Shown piece after piece: positions 21,162-31,744 of a stretch of 64,000 nucleotides of DNA. The position numbers and the translations under genes are program-made. Source of the stretch: Beverwykella pulmonaria (Eukaryota; Ascomycota; Dothideomycetes; Pleosporales; Melanommataceae); assembly GCA_001599595.1 (NCBI GenBank), contig BCHH01000007.1, forward strand, positions 910,118-974,117. The letters are read 5' to 3'. How positions within the stretch are numbered: the stretch's first letter is position 1; each line of letters opens with the position of its first letter. The notes beneath the pieces are model-generated. The model made no database searches. It was given only the letters and a program-made list of their open reading frames with translations, and had not been told where the DNA came from.

Positions 21162-23088
21162 CTACAGCCCACCTATGGGATTCCCTTTCGTAATCTCAGG
21201 ATACTCCTTCGAACTGATGATCGCCGGGAATTCGCCTTCAGAAGTCGGTACTGTTTGTAGTTGACTGAAGACTGCAATGTTGAACTTGGGTACATCTGTC
21301 GTCGGGATTTCAACACCGTCCTGTTCGCATAGTCAGTGAGTCGCCGTTCATCAAGACACAATACGGTCCAGGGAATGTTGGCTCGACTTACAAAATTCGC
21401 AACTTTCCACTTCAGCTCCTTCTTCAAGAATTCCACGACCTTCCCTTCCTCGACACTTTCTAGCTGCCCATCTTTATGTGCTTGGGCGAGTGTGGCGCTC
21501 AAGCCAACAAGTCCATTCAAAGTATTATTCCCAACGCCCATACCCACATTAAACGTCGTCGAGAATTCGCCCACGTAATTCTTCTCCATCGGCCACGCCA
21601 CTGGTTTACTACTGGATTCCCCCAAGAAGACGGCGACGGTGTAGCCTACAGGCATACCAACCAACACGCTGTAATCCCTCGCCGTCTGGTTTGTACTGTT
21701 ACTAGGTTCCGCTTGCCGCGCCACAAGCGCAGCGGGCGCCGTGTCGTCATACAGCGCCTTGATAGCAGCTTTCAGCGTTTCATTCGAGGGGTTACCGACG
21801 AGGTCTGGATACGTATAGCCCAAAGTCCTCGTATCTCTCACTAAATTCGACGTCCAGAACTCCCCGGCAGCGTTACGATGGAAGGGTGTGAGGCCTGTAT
21901 CGCCGCCCGTGGGCTCTTCAGATGAAGAATCGAGCGTGAACGTCGTCTGGTATGTACTGCGTCGTGGTTCGACGTAGGTCTCTGGGTACAGCGCTTGGAA
22001 GAGCGCAATGTGCCGGTCGACATTTGCGTGGTGCAGCCAGAAGACTGGATCGAAGGCTGCTACCGTGCTGAAGTACATGTGTCCCCAGCGGAACGCTGTG
22101 TGGATTGTGTTGTGCACATTTTCCAAGTTGCCGATCTTGATGTCGTAGCCGCTCATGCTGTTGGAGAATTGGTTAAAGGATTGGTACGATTTTAGGATCT
22201 TGAAGAGCTGGTCCCGCGCGTTTCCTAGATTGCCGTCGAGAACGTCATTTAGACCTGCGATGTTTTCTACCGGATCGACGGACTCGGCGGGTTGGGGTAG
22301 CCGGAAGGTGTGGTTCCATTGGTTGTACGGCTGCGTGCCGTCCCAGGGGAAGTCAGAGGCGTTGAGGGGGTTGAATCTGTACTGGAAGAGTGGGTTCTCA
22401 ATGTTTGCTTGAGTTCCGTTCGGATATGTTAAGCTGATAGTTTCACTAGACACGCTGGAGGGCAGGACATGTTCGCCTGTTGGTGGTTTCTCGGCCCAGT
22501 CCCAGTACGGCAGGCGTAGTTTCGACGCTGCTGTCCTGTAGCGCGTTTTTATGGTCGAGTCGCTGATTTCGTCGACGATGGCCAGCGCGTGCGTGTGCAG
22601 GAGCTGCTCGTAGATCATCATGTATGGACGGTGCCATGTCGCGAAGAGGTGTCCGTTGTGCGGGCAGTAGCCCCAGACGGGCTCGGGGGACCAGGAGGGC
22701 ACGTTGTCCCAGGGAACCCAGGGTTGACCGTGGATGCCTGTGTCAAATCAACCATTGGATCCGTAACCGTATTGGAAGGAGATGTCAAGGGGAACTTACC
22801 AGCGACTTGGTAAAATGAGAGTTTCTCTTTTTGGTCCATCGCCTTGAGTCTTTGCAATGCAAGAAGGAACAGCGTCCACATCTCCTGGTTCTCGGGCTTT
22901 CTTTCCAGATCCCGGATGTTGAGCCGGGGCTGGACGCCCCCATCCAGCACGGGTGCGACGACAAAGTAGTCACTTGCCTGGCGAGATTGGAGGGTAGAGG
23001 TGTGTGCTTGGAGGGGCGATGCGAATGATGATAAAGGAAAGAGGAGAGAAGTAGCAGCAAATGCGCTTAATGAGTGGATGCCAACCAT
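21162..23088 (-). CDS. Secreted tyrosinase
   Basis: Three exons on the minus strand (23088-22800, 22737-21392, 21320-21162; introns of 62 and 71 bp) give 597 residues. The signal peptide MVGIHSLSAFAATSLLF is followed by a mature start near residue 25. CuA ligands are His99 (IHGQP), His123 in C121-P-H123, which can form the Cys-His thioether, and His132 in TWHRPYM. CuB is given by LENVHNTIH and FWLHHANVDR. Tyrosinases oxidise monophenols and diphenols to quinones, for example in melanin formation. The last intron is inferred because its removal yields a coherent C-terminus ending NPIGGL; reading through it gives Arg/Ser-rich noise. A signal peptide suggests a secreted enzyme, unlike the cytosolic Agaricus type. 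Confidence 0.9.
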
Positions 23089-23200
23089 GTTGATGGAATG
23101 ACAGCAGTAATGAAAGAAAATAGAGAAGGTGAAAGAGGGGATGTGGAGCGAGTCACACGAGGAGTGGAGATAATAACACAAGTACTCCGTACCTACAGGC

Positions 23201-23206
23201 TTTATA
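23201..23206 (-). promoter_or_regulatory. TATA box of tyrosinase
   Basis: TATAAA on the minus strand, 113-118 bp upstream of the tyrosinase ATG at 23088. Confidence 0.4.
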
Positions 23207-24222
23207 TGTTATACCATGGCACGCGTGAGTAAAATTTCTCTGCTTGAGAATGCTTTGCCACAAAACGACCCTGAATAACGTAAAATTTGCCCTGTATCTG
23301 TTCACTGGTTGGTACCTGCATGTGCGGCACCCAGGGGGCTGGGCGAGCTGCATATCGTGATAGGTGAACCTGGCGGCTGGTAAGAACAGAACGAGGGGTT
23401 ATTGTGCAGCGCGACAATGGTCTCTGCGTGCGGAAGTATGCGGGATATGCAGGGTGTGTGCGTGGATTGGCTTTCTAGAAGGGTGTAAGACGTGATGTTA
23501 ATGCAAGCTTCAACCTCGTGTAAGATCGTGCGAGACATGTCAAAGCATCCCATCAGGCAATTCATAGTGTTTTTGTCTCCTATATGAAATGTACTTGCAC
23601 AAAGTAGCTCTACGTTCGCTTCGTGATATTCATCCCAATCGTGGAGAGAGGAACGGTACCTTAGGCTGCATCTTCGAACATGACCTGAAGAGACGTAACT
23701 CACTTTCATCTCTACTACAAGGGACCGTTAAAGGATCTCGCTAGAACAAACAATGTTCCACGCCCCATTCCATGCGGCCATGTCAGCAATACGGTATGGT
23801 CCAAGCGTTTCAGTGAACGTTTAACGAACCGTGACTTTGGTTGGGGCGGCGCTGCTCATCCTCGCTTTGATCCAACGTCAGCCACTCATCCTACAATCTT
23901 GAATGCAAGCCACATCACAAAGCTATGGTCGAACAAAACGAAACATGACCTGCAGAAATGCGTGTAATCATATTGAAGTTTCGATATAGGGACGATGGTG
24001 GGATGGGGCGGATTTCCGGAAACAGTGACTGCCATGTTGAAGGAGAAATGGTTGAAATGGTAAAGAAAAACCTGCCTACGTTAATCCCGTACTCCAACAG
24101 AGATGCCTCAAATGCAATGATCTATCAGGAACTAAAGCCACTACCTGCCTAAAACCAGGTTTCCATGCTTTTTTCTATCCCATGCAACCCTTTAAAAAGC
24201 CCTCTTCTCCCAAAGTTCCTCT
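23207..24222. other. Intergenic region, nothing firm
   Basis: About 1 kb between the tyrosinase promoter and the NMD3 3' end. No gene, repeat or RNA gene is supported. Confidence 0.4.
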
Positions 24223-25803
24223 TTATTCGTGCATTGTCATATCCTCAAAGTCATCAAGAAGCTGCTCCATTGGAATCTCCAAGCCCTGGTCATCATCGTC
24301 ACTAATGGTGCTCTCCACCTCCATAGCATCTGCTTCTTGCTGTTTCTGTTGCGCTTTGTACAGGGCCAAACCAGCTCGGAGTTCGGAGTCTTCTTCCACG
24401 TCCCGGAGGAAGAGCTCGAAGTCTCGCTCCATGCGCTCTTGGTCTTGTTTCCTCGGTAACATTTCTCCCTCTTCCTTTGCAATGCGCTTAAGACGCCACT
24501 TCCTATTGTTGTTCTTCTTCTTGCGTGCATAGTGCTTCTTGACGAGGACTACGTCTGGAATGGTGGAACCGAATTTGGATTCCTCGAGCACATCGAATAG
24601 AGGATTGTTGAAGTTGGTTCCCGAAAGATGATAGCCCATTACGGAATCCCCCACGTGCAGGATGCCGCCCAAATGAGTCTTCGTGTAGTATGTCTGTTCA
24701 TTGTTTCCGAGATCGGATGCACGTGCAACAGTTGCTTCAGCCAAGAAATACCGGCCTCTTTGTACGCCTAAAGGCTCGATGTCCATCACAATGAACTCTG
24801 CAAGGTCTTGTATGTCGGCAAGGGACCGGAAAGGCGACCGCCAGTAGATGTCTGTCGAGATGTCTGAAGTTTGGAGTGTGGTGGGATCGAGAAGGGATAT
24901 TGAGGTTCCGACACGGTGGCAGAGTGTGAGGGCGCTAATGTTGCCCACCTTTCTGGCGAGAGGTATGGGGAGGACGACCAGATCGTCTTTGCACTGGATT
25001 CTCATGTTAGTCATGGTAAAGAATTATGGACAGGAGAAACGTACGATAGGCACCAATTCGGCAGAGTAGGAGAACTTGTACGACCTGGTAGAGGTGTGGA
25101 TATCCATACTAATCAGCTCCTGACTCTTCTTCACATGCACCGGGACGACATTCTTGAGAAAATCGACAAAACCTTCGGCGTGATTCCGTTGGGCGAAATA
25201 GAAGTCTATGCCGTCGTGCACCTCCTTGATGTTGATCGTGTCCTTGTGTGCGCCGTGCTTGAGGATGAGCTGCTCGAGGTAGAGGAAGGTTCGCTTGTGG
25301 GGCACCTTTTGGCGTATCTGAACGACAGCACGCCAGGTGTTGTGTGTGTATGACTTTGCGCAGTCCGGGCACTGGTGGTAGTTCTGGACGTACTCGACCT
25401 CGAAGGATTGCTGCATGATGGCGCCCTCGGAAATCTCCTGCTGCACCGTGATCTTGACTTTTATCCGCCTGGAATGCGGCTCGGTCCAGATGAAGCTCGC
25501 ATCGATGATTCGCAGCTTGTTGATGCCTTTGAGCTTCTTGAGACACAAGGCGAGCAGCTCGCGCGACTCCCACGAGGCGACGACCCACGTCGAGGGCGGC
25601 GAGAGCCAGCGGTCGCAGTCACGGCACATGTGGAGGGTGGCATCGCGCTGGACGCCGCCGGTGACATCGGTCTTGAGTTTGATGCAGTCGTAGCAAAAGG
25701 CGCCTGAGATTGTGCCGTCGACGGGGGCGCCACAGTCTGCGCACAAGATGGTGGCGGCGCTCTTGGGCGCGGGGGTGAAGTGGACTGGCGTGTCGACCTC
25801 CAT
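24223..25803 (-). CDS. NMD3: 60S ribosomal subunit export adaptor Nmd3
   Basis: Two exons on the minus strand (25803-25045, 24993-24223; intron 24994-25044) give 509 residues, close to yeast Nmd3. The N-terminal zinc-binding region has four CxxC pairs: LCADCG, FCYDCI, MCRDCD and QCPDCAKSY. The body matches the family, for example PHSRRIKVKITVQQE, FYFAQRNHAEGFVDFL and SGTNFNNPLFD. The C-terminus has a basic stretch (KKKNNNRKWRLKR) followed by an acidic and Leu-rich tail containing LEIPMEQLLDDFEDM, a likely nuclear export signal. Nmd3 bridges pre-60S particles to the exportin Crm1. It lies divergently from ATP25 with a 285-bp shared promoter, so ribosome and mitochondrial biogenesis genes may be co-regulated here. 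Confidence 0.95.
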
Positions 25804-26088
25804 AGCGGACGGTTTCGAGGCTGGCCGTGTGTAGGAAGTCGGGAGGGTGTAAGGGGGAGGTAGGATTTTATAGAAGCGGCCTGTCTCGTTGGCCGAAGCG
25901 CTGGTGTTGGTGACTGTTAGTCGTGCTTTGCAATGGTGATGCTTTGAAATTCCCCCACCATAATAAATTTCCGTGCCCTCCTCTGTCGTCTTATCTTATC
26001 GGCACGTGATATCGGATATTTCAAGCGCCGACATGGAAAAAGCTCGCGAGGGCCATCGCGGTCTCCCTCCACGTCCCCTACGCCTCAC
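25804..26088. promoter_or_regulatory. Divergent NMD3-ATP25 promoter with CACGTG E-box
   Basis: The 285-bp gap holds CACGTGA at 26003-26009, a Cbf1/bHLH-type site, next to a doubled TTATC (GATA-like) at 25991-26000. Both genes must be driven from this interval. Confidence 0.5.
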
Positions 26089-27615
26089 ATGTCTCTAACC
26101 AGGGCGGTATCATCAAGTCTGAGCTGCCATGGCTGCAGGCAAGCGATTCTGCGCCCATTTGTGTCGACGACATTGATCGATCCCGCTGTTCGATCTCGCG
26201 CCTCTTCAACATCCGTCCCATCTCGTCCCTCTCGGCGGCCATTTACATCAGGCATTGCAAGGAAGCAAAAGAACGATGGATTTGCCCAACTGGAGGAGAA
26301 ATTGGTGCGAGAGGCGGGTTTCCTTGAACTCGAAAAAGCAGCAGAGCGAGACGCCGGCCTTCTCCAGCTAGAGAAAGAGGCAGAGCGAGAGGCTGGTCTT
26401 CTCGAATGGGAAAAGGAAGCAGAACGAGAAGCGGGCCTCCTTGAACTAGAAAGGGAAGCAGATCGAGAGGCAGGCCTGCTCCAGCTGGAGAAGGAAGCTG
26501 AACGAGAAGCAGGCCTGCTCGGGCTCGAAAAGGAAGCAGATCGAGAGGTGGCCAATTCCAGCGAACCACAGGTCCAATATCCTATCACCGTAAACCATCC
26601 CATCGCCGAGTCCAGGGTTGAACCGCCCAACAATGCCGAGTCACCCACAAACAACCTCCCCTGGTACCTGCGTGAACGTGCAGATGCTGTGGCCCCACAA
26701 ACAGTGCAAATCCCCGATCTACCTCCCAACCCACCTCCCCTTCTCGAAACGTTATTACACTACATCTCCATGACTGCTGGCCTCGACGACCTGCTGCTGC
26801 TCGATCTGCGGCATCTCGATCCCCCGCCCGCCTTGGGACCTAAGCTCATAATGATCATCGGTACGGCACGCAGCGAGAAACATCTACACGTCTCCGCTGA
26901 TCGCTTCTGTCGCTGGCTGCGGCGCGAGCACTCTTTGCGCGCGAATGCCGCGGGGCTCCTGGGCCGCAACGAGCTGAAGATCAAGCTGCGGCGGAAGGCA
27001 AAGCGGATGAAGATGTTAGCAAATGTCGGAGGCCAAGAACCGGAGGGGAACTTGGATGACGGGATACGGACGGGGTGGATTTGCTGCACAGTCGGCAAGA
27101 TTGAGGCGCATCCAGATGACAAGCACATGCCAGGGGATGATGTAGAGAATTTCGTGGGGTTCCGCGAGGTGCAGCCGGGCGTGAATGTTGTGGTCCAGAT
27201 GTTCGTTGAAGAGAAAAGAGCAGAGATCGATCTTGAGACATTGTGGGGTGGAGTAGTGAGGACACATGAACGGGAAGGCAAGATGGCGGATCAGATCCTG
27301 GAGGAATTAGAGAAGGAGGATGCAGAAGAGGAAGGAGAAGAAGAAGTTCATGGCAAGCAACTGTCTCCAAATAAGACGGTAGGAACACCACTTGCTCCGC
27401 CGCCTTCAAAGCCTCATAGCGATATACTCCCGGGTGGCCCCTCAACAGCAGCGTCTCTACGCCCTCGTAGCGATCCGCTCCCTGATAGCCCCGCTCATTC
27501 AACGCAGTGGATACGTCCCAAGGCATCAGCAGGGGACCCGTTTCCCCCAGCTTCTGATACACATTCAGCTCGACCTCGACATATACGGCGGCTACACACG
27601 GTTGGTCTACGATGA
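26089..27615 (+). CDS. ATP25: Atp25-like mitochondrial protein, N-terminal (RsfS-like) half, with internal repeats
   Basis: Single exon, 508 residues. The N-terminus is Ser/Arg-rich (presequence; FTSGIARKQ near residue 52). Residues about 66-153 are a 13-residue charged repeat such as LEKEAEREAGLL, predicted coiled coil. Residues about 190-400 match Atp25: NLPWYLRE, GLDDLLLLDLRHLDPP, IMIIGTARSEKHLHVSADRFCRWLR, LLGRNELKIKLRRKAKR, DDGIRTGWICCTVG. The central fold belongs to the RsfS/Iojap family. In yeast Atp25 is cleaved: the N-part assists Atp9 ring assembly and the C-part stabilises ATP9 mRNA. Here the frame ends at RRLHTVGLR, about where I would expect the C-terminal domain to begin, so that half appears absent. 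I found no splice that would extend it. Confidence 0.8.
   Translation: MSLTRAVSSSLSCHGCRQAILRPFVSTTLIDPAVRSRASSTSVPSRPSRRPFTSGIARKQKNDGFAQLEEKLVREAGFLELEKAAERDAGLLQLEKEAEREAGLLEWEKEAEREAGLLELEREADREAGLLQLEKEAEREAGLLGLEKEADREVANSSEPQVQYPITVNHPIAESRVEPPNNAESPTNNLPWYLRERADAVAPQTVQIPDLPPNPPPLLETLLHYISMTAGLDDLLLLDLRHLDPPPALGPKLIMIIGTARSEKHLHVSADRFCRWLRREHSLRANAAGLLGRNELKIKLRRKAKRMKMLANVGGQEPEGNLDDGIRTGWICCTVGKIEAHPDDKHMPGDDVENFVGFREVQPGVNVVVQMFVEEKRAEIDLETLWGGVVRTHEREGKMADQILEELEKEDAEEEGEEEVHGKQLSPNKTVGTPLAPPPSKPHSDILPGGPSTAASLRPRSDPLPDSPAHSTQWIRPKASAGDPFPPASDTHSARPRHIRRLHTVGLR
26284..26550 (+). repeat. 39-bp in-frame tandem repeat in ATP25
   Basis: About six to seven copies of a 39-bp unit that encodes 13 residues such as LEKEAEREAGLL. 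Copies differ at synonymous and a few coding positions, so it is an older, selected expansion rather than a fresh slip. Confidence 0.75.
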
Positions 27616-28167
27616 CTACGAACCCGATCTTTTGGCCAGCTAAGATGTACAATACATTTATGAATAATGTGTAGAATACCTACACTGCATTGTCTATTCC
27701 ATACGCCACGCAGTGCAATTCTTCTCCGCTATATAATTAGCCCTCCCTCTTCTCTACATTGTCCTGTCCTTATGCTAGTCATTCAATACCAACCCTTCCC
27801 ATTTAAAACATGCTTGCATTAGTGCAGATTTCGGACCACCAAAAAAAAGCGTACCTTAGCTCCCGACCGCAGCCGTTTTATGGATCTACCAACTAGCGAG
27901 TAAAATCTCCGCGCGTTGACGATCTGTGCATCTGTTTCGCATTTAGCGATTCCCAGGATTCGTTGAGAGTTTCGCACGCAATTCTCCTTTTCATATGCCT
28001 GCACTTACGAATCCCGCTAGGGGACGCGTTTACCCATCTCCAATAACGGACCCACCTTAAGCCTCGTCATCGAAACGAACCATGTGTAGCTATCCGTTCA
28101 AAAAGCCTGCATCCTTCGTTTCGTTTCTTTGAATCCAAAAGCCAATCATTCATTTGCTTTTCTAATC
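27616..28167. other. Intergenic region, nothing firm
   Basis: ATP25 3' region and promoter of the following secreted propeller gene. I looked here for the missing Atp25 C-terminal domain and did not see it. Confidence 0.4.
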
Positions 28168-29495
28168 ATGTTTCCTGCCTCTACCCTCGTTTCTCTCGTG
28201 TTCGCGCTTCAAGCAAACGCGGCGGTACATCACTTGTTCGTGGGAACCTTTGGGGCTGCTTCGCTTTATACAGTCGCATTTGATGATGAGGCTTTGACGT
28301 TGGAGGTCGTGAAGAATAGCACGGCTTCCGCGGGCCATTCGTGGATTTCCTTTGATGTGAGTCTTTTACGACATCTCTATACCTTGTTGCAAGGATCGCG
28401 AAGCGACATACTCTTATTTTCTCCCTTGCTCCATGCTAACACTGCTACAGCATGCCAAAAAGAACGTCTACGGAGTTGCTGGCTCAGCGGTAGCCAGTTA
28501 CTCTGTAATGAACGACACGAGCCTGCGCTTCGACACTTCGATACCCACAGGTGGAAACTGTAAGCCCCTCCAGGCCCCCTAAAACAACGTCCTAAGCCAA
28601 CAATTCGAACCAGGTACCAGCGTCCACGAAATTTTCGTCACCCCCGCCCAGGTCGCGCCTTACGCCGTGTACGCCGTGCCCTTCGGCGGAGACGCGCAGT
28701 GCGGGACTGTTCTTTCAGTCGCCGAAAACGGCACGCTCTCCAGTGTGGTACAGAACTACACGTATTTGACCACGTCGGGCGTGCACGGCCTTGCATTCAG
28801 CCCGGATGGGAAGTTCATGTACTCGGCGGACGACGGTGCGAACTCTGTCTGGACGCACGGCGTTGATTCCCAGACGGGTGCGTTGACGTACGTGGATAGA
28901 GCGGTAGCGCCAGAGACGCGCGCGGATCCCAGGCATGCTGCTGTTCATTCTAGTGGCGAGTATCTCTATGTGATATTCGAGGGAACGAGTGAACTCGCTG
29001 TATATTCACTTGATAAGACGACTGGCATTCCAACATTTACTAACGTGACGTATCCGCTGATTCCTAAAGGTGTGTTCTCAATCGATGCACTCAGAGTTTC
29101 CCTTGAAAAGTTATGGCAGACTAACGAATGCTCAAGGCTACAATGCAACCCTCTACTGGTCCGACGAAGTCGCGCTCTCCTTCTCGGAATCCTATCTCTG
29201 GGCGACCTCGCGTGGGCACCAGACAAACCTGACAGGCTATATTTCCGCCTTCACCCTCTCTTCTTCCGGGGAGATTGAGCAGCAGCTTTTCCTCACGCCG
29301 ACGACGACGAGTGGTGGTTCGGCGAATGCAGTTGCGCCAGCGGATTTTAGCGATGAGTGGGCTGCCTTGACGGATAGTGCGGTTGGAACGGTGGAGATTT
29401 GGAGGTTGGCGACAAATGGGAGTAAGGCGGAGAAGGTGGCGAGTGTGAGTATTGCGGATCAGGGATGTTGTGCTAATGCCATCTGGTATGACTAG
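28168..29495 (+). CDS. Secreted carboxymuconate cyclase-like (lactonase) beta-propeller
   Basis: Four exons (28168-28356, 28451-28559, 28614-29069, 29137-29495) give 370 residues. A signal peptide MFPASTLVSLVFALQANA precedes AVHHLFVGTFGAASLYTV, the first blade. Later blades show GVHGLAFSPDGKFMYSADD, ADPRHAAVHSSGEYLYVIFEG and ALSFSESYLWATSRG. The pattern matches fungal 3-carboxy-cis,cis-muconate lactonising enzymes, seven-bladed propellers of the beta-ketoadipate pathway that act on protocatechuate breakdown products. Intracellular family members are typical; here a signal peptide and several N-x-T/S sites suggest a secreted paralogue whose substrate is uncertain. All three introns agree in phase. 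Confidence 0.82.
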
Positions 29496-30012
29496 AAGAA
29501 GAAGAGTATATCGAGTATATTTGAGTGGGGGGTGGGAGATGTGGATACTTGGATGTGTCTGAAAAGACTAAAGAAATAGAGAGAGGAATTGGAAGCACAC
29601 GTCGAGGTTCAAGAGATGGAGTGAAACCACTACTCACATGTTCCTTTTCTCTAGGAAATCATCAGTTCTTGCGTTATTTGAGTTTTCTAGTCGAAGTCCC
29701 TCGTCACGTGTACCTCAAACCGGGTCTTCGGGTGAATAGGTACTTCACGCAATATAGGTAAATTGACCCACTGTACTCCATAGACCGAGCACTAGTGCTG
29801 TTTATTCGAAGGATCTGCTCGTGAGCGAACTGTGCCCCGGATCATATGCAGCCTGCAGTTATTTAGCTTGAGTTAAAGAAAACATATCTCTCAGGTAGCT
29901 TCCTCTCTCTTTTCGCCTTCGTCGCACAGCAAATTCTTCCTAATCTTATCATTGTCCAGAATCTCTTCGCTCCGAGGCCGCTTAACCGTAGTGGTTTTGA
30001 CAGTGGTTGGAA
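29496..30012. other. Intergenic region, nothing firm
   Basis: Contains one CACGTG at 29705-29710. No gene is supported. Confidence 0.4.
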
Positions 30013-30723
30013 ATGAAGCTCTTCCGGTTATCACTACTTTCATCCCTCGCTCTCCCTTGCCTCACAACCGCTCTACCCAACGACTACATCGGCCACGGCC
30101 ACCTCATAGCCCAAAATGCATCTTATATCTCCTACCCCGAGCAAATCAAGACGGCTGGTTGCATCACCGACTCGTTCCACTGGACCCTCAACACCTCCCA
30201 ATGCGGTCTTTTCTACAGCGCACGTGGAAAGTTCTATAAGAAACCGGGCCACTACCAGTATGTGCTCAAGTCTCGCAATGGTCTGTGTGGTCTGGGCGAG
30301 CAGGACGAAGTCGTTTGCGGGAAGTGGGCGGGCGTAGGCGAGGGCCCGCTGAATGGGACGGATGATGGGAGGGGGGCAGATGGGAGGGCGGTTCTGGAGG
30401 GGGCGCCGAGGGTGCTGAAGGAAGGGAGTTGGTGGGCGGTACGTTTATGCTTTCTAACTTTTCCTGTTTGAAATCGTCGAGAAGGGGGGAAGCTGATGTT
30501 GGATGATGTGAAGATGGTCATTTCAAGTCTCCCTTCCGAGGCCAACGAGCTGCGCTTCACCGCCGCCGACACAAACTTCCAGAAGTGGTGGTCGGATGGC
30601 CTCCCTACGGCCGATCGGGATACATCGCTGTGGAATTATATCGACGGTGACCATCCGATTGTGAATGTCACGCTGAACCAGCGAGATGTTGGAGCGAGAA
30701 TCTTTTGGGAGGCTCTCGCTTGA
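30013..30723 (+). CDS. Small secreted protein of unknown function
   Basis: Two exons (30013-30438, 30493-30723; intron 30439-30492) give 218 residues. The signal peptide is MKLFRLSLLSSLALPCLTTA. The mature part begins LPNDYIGHGHLIAQ, contains four Cys in the first 100 residues (GCITDSFHW, QCGLFYSARG, GLCGLGEQ, VVCGKWAG) and several N-glycosylation sites, then a Trp-containing C-terminal half (NFQKWWSDGLP, SLWNYIDGDH). I do not recognise the family. It has the size and signal peptide of a secreted effector or extracellular carbohydrate-active accessory protein; no catalytic motif is visible. The intron removes a stretch that otherwise stops soon after FLTFPV. Confidence 0.65.
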
Positions 30724-31744
30724 AGCCAAGTATTGCCGAAACACGGGCGATGGAGATGATCGACAGCATATACTGTGGTTACTGAGATAAGTTTTGTGTA
30801 TTTGCCACAGCGCCACTGGCATTCCTCAGCAGCTGATCAAGTGCTTTTAGAAGCTTGATAGGCCTTTTAAATACTTTTATGGAAAAGTGACTTATCACCT
30901 GCCTACCTGGACGTAAACAACCGTATCTGTAGCTGTATTGTAAAAATTTATATATAAAACTACCAGGGTTGGCATCAGTGGCAATATACAAAACTTATCC
31001 CGGCAACCACAGTCCAGTTATACAAGGGTCTAGCCGGTGCGGGTCGGCCGGTCCCTCCTGCTAGCGTCGCTAAGGTGTTCGTCTATTTCTTAAGACTTTA
31101 CAATAATTAGCATATTTTGTTTGGTCGCTTGCAAAACAGCTTTCTGCGGGCGCGATTTCGTGGGTTGTTGTGCATCAAGTTTGGAGGCAGTTGCTGCGAG
31201 GCTGATTGCACCGGTAAAGAAATGTTTGCTTGAGTCGTAGGGCGCGTTTAAGCTAATCGTACTTCGCGCGAGGCATTCCGCTCCGTAAGAAAACATTGTG
31301 AGTGTTCTGAGATGCAGATTGAAGAGTAGTTCAAGACTAATCATTCGACTGCCGACGCTGTTGCCTGGTGTGAGAGGTGATGTTGGCAGTTGACCACGTA
31401 GCACTGCTGCGCCCACGTCACTGACAAAAAAACACGCACACCTAAAACTTGCGAAGGAACATACATGCCTTCTATACCGGTAAGCAGAAATTAATTGATA
31501 AAACTCTAACACTACTATAGAGGAGGATAATATGCCTTGCTTTTGAATTATAATACCTTGTTGTCATGTTGTAACAAGTAAGTAAAAAAGGTTCGATTTT
31601 GGTGTTAGCCTTCGTTTTGGTGGGCGCTTTTTTTTGTCAGCCGCGTGCCCCCATCAGCCCGTCCGCAGCTTGCTCGTTTGAGGAAGCCAAAAGTATATAT
31701 GCTAGCCTTTATCGAGCAGGCATTGAGCCCACCATATCCTCAAA
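30724..31744. other. Intergenic, AT-rich patches, possible relic DNA
   Basis: About 1 kb of mixed composition. A minus-strand open frame at 31090-31512 has some protein-like composition but no recognisable motif and no supporting splice structure. I treat the region as non-coding, perhaps containing decayed repeat DNA. Confidence 0.35.

Noticed and set aside
27392..27643. An 83-codon frame overlapping the ATP25 3' end in another frame, considered as a hidden C-terminal exon
   Set aside because: No splice gives phase agreement, and the tail in the main frame (RRLHTVGLR) better resembles the expected family sequence.
31090..31512. A minus-strand frame between the secreted orphan and the HET gene
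   Set aside because: Some protein-like composition but no motif, no neighbouring exon and no start context; the region is AT-mixed non-coding DNA.
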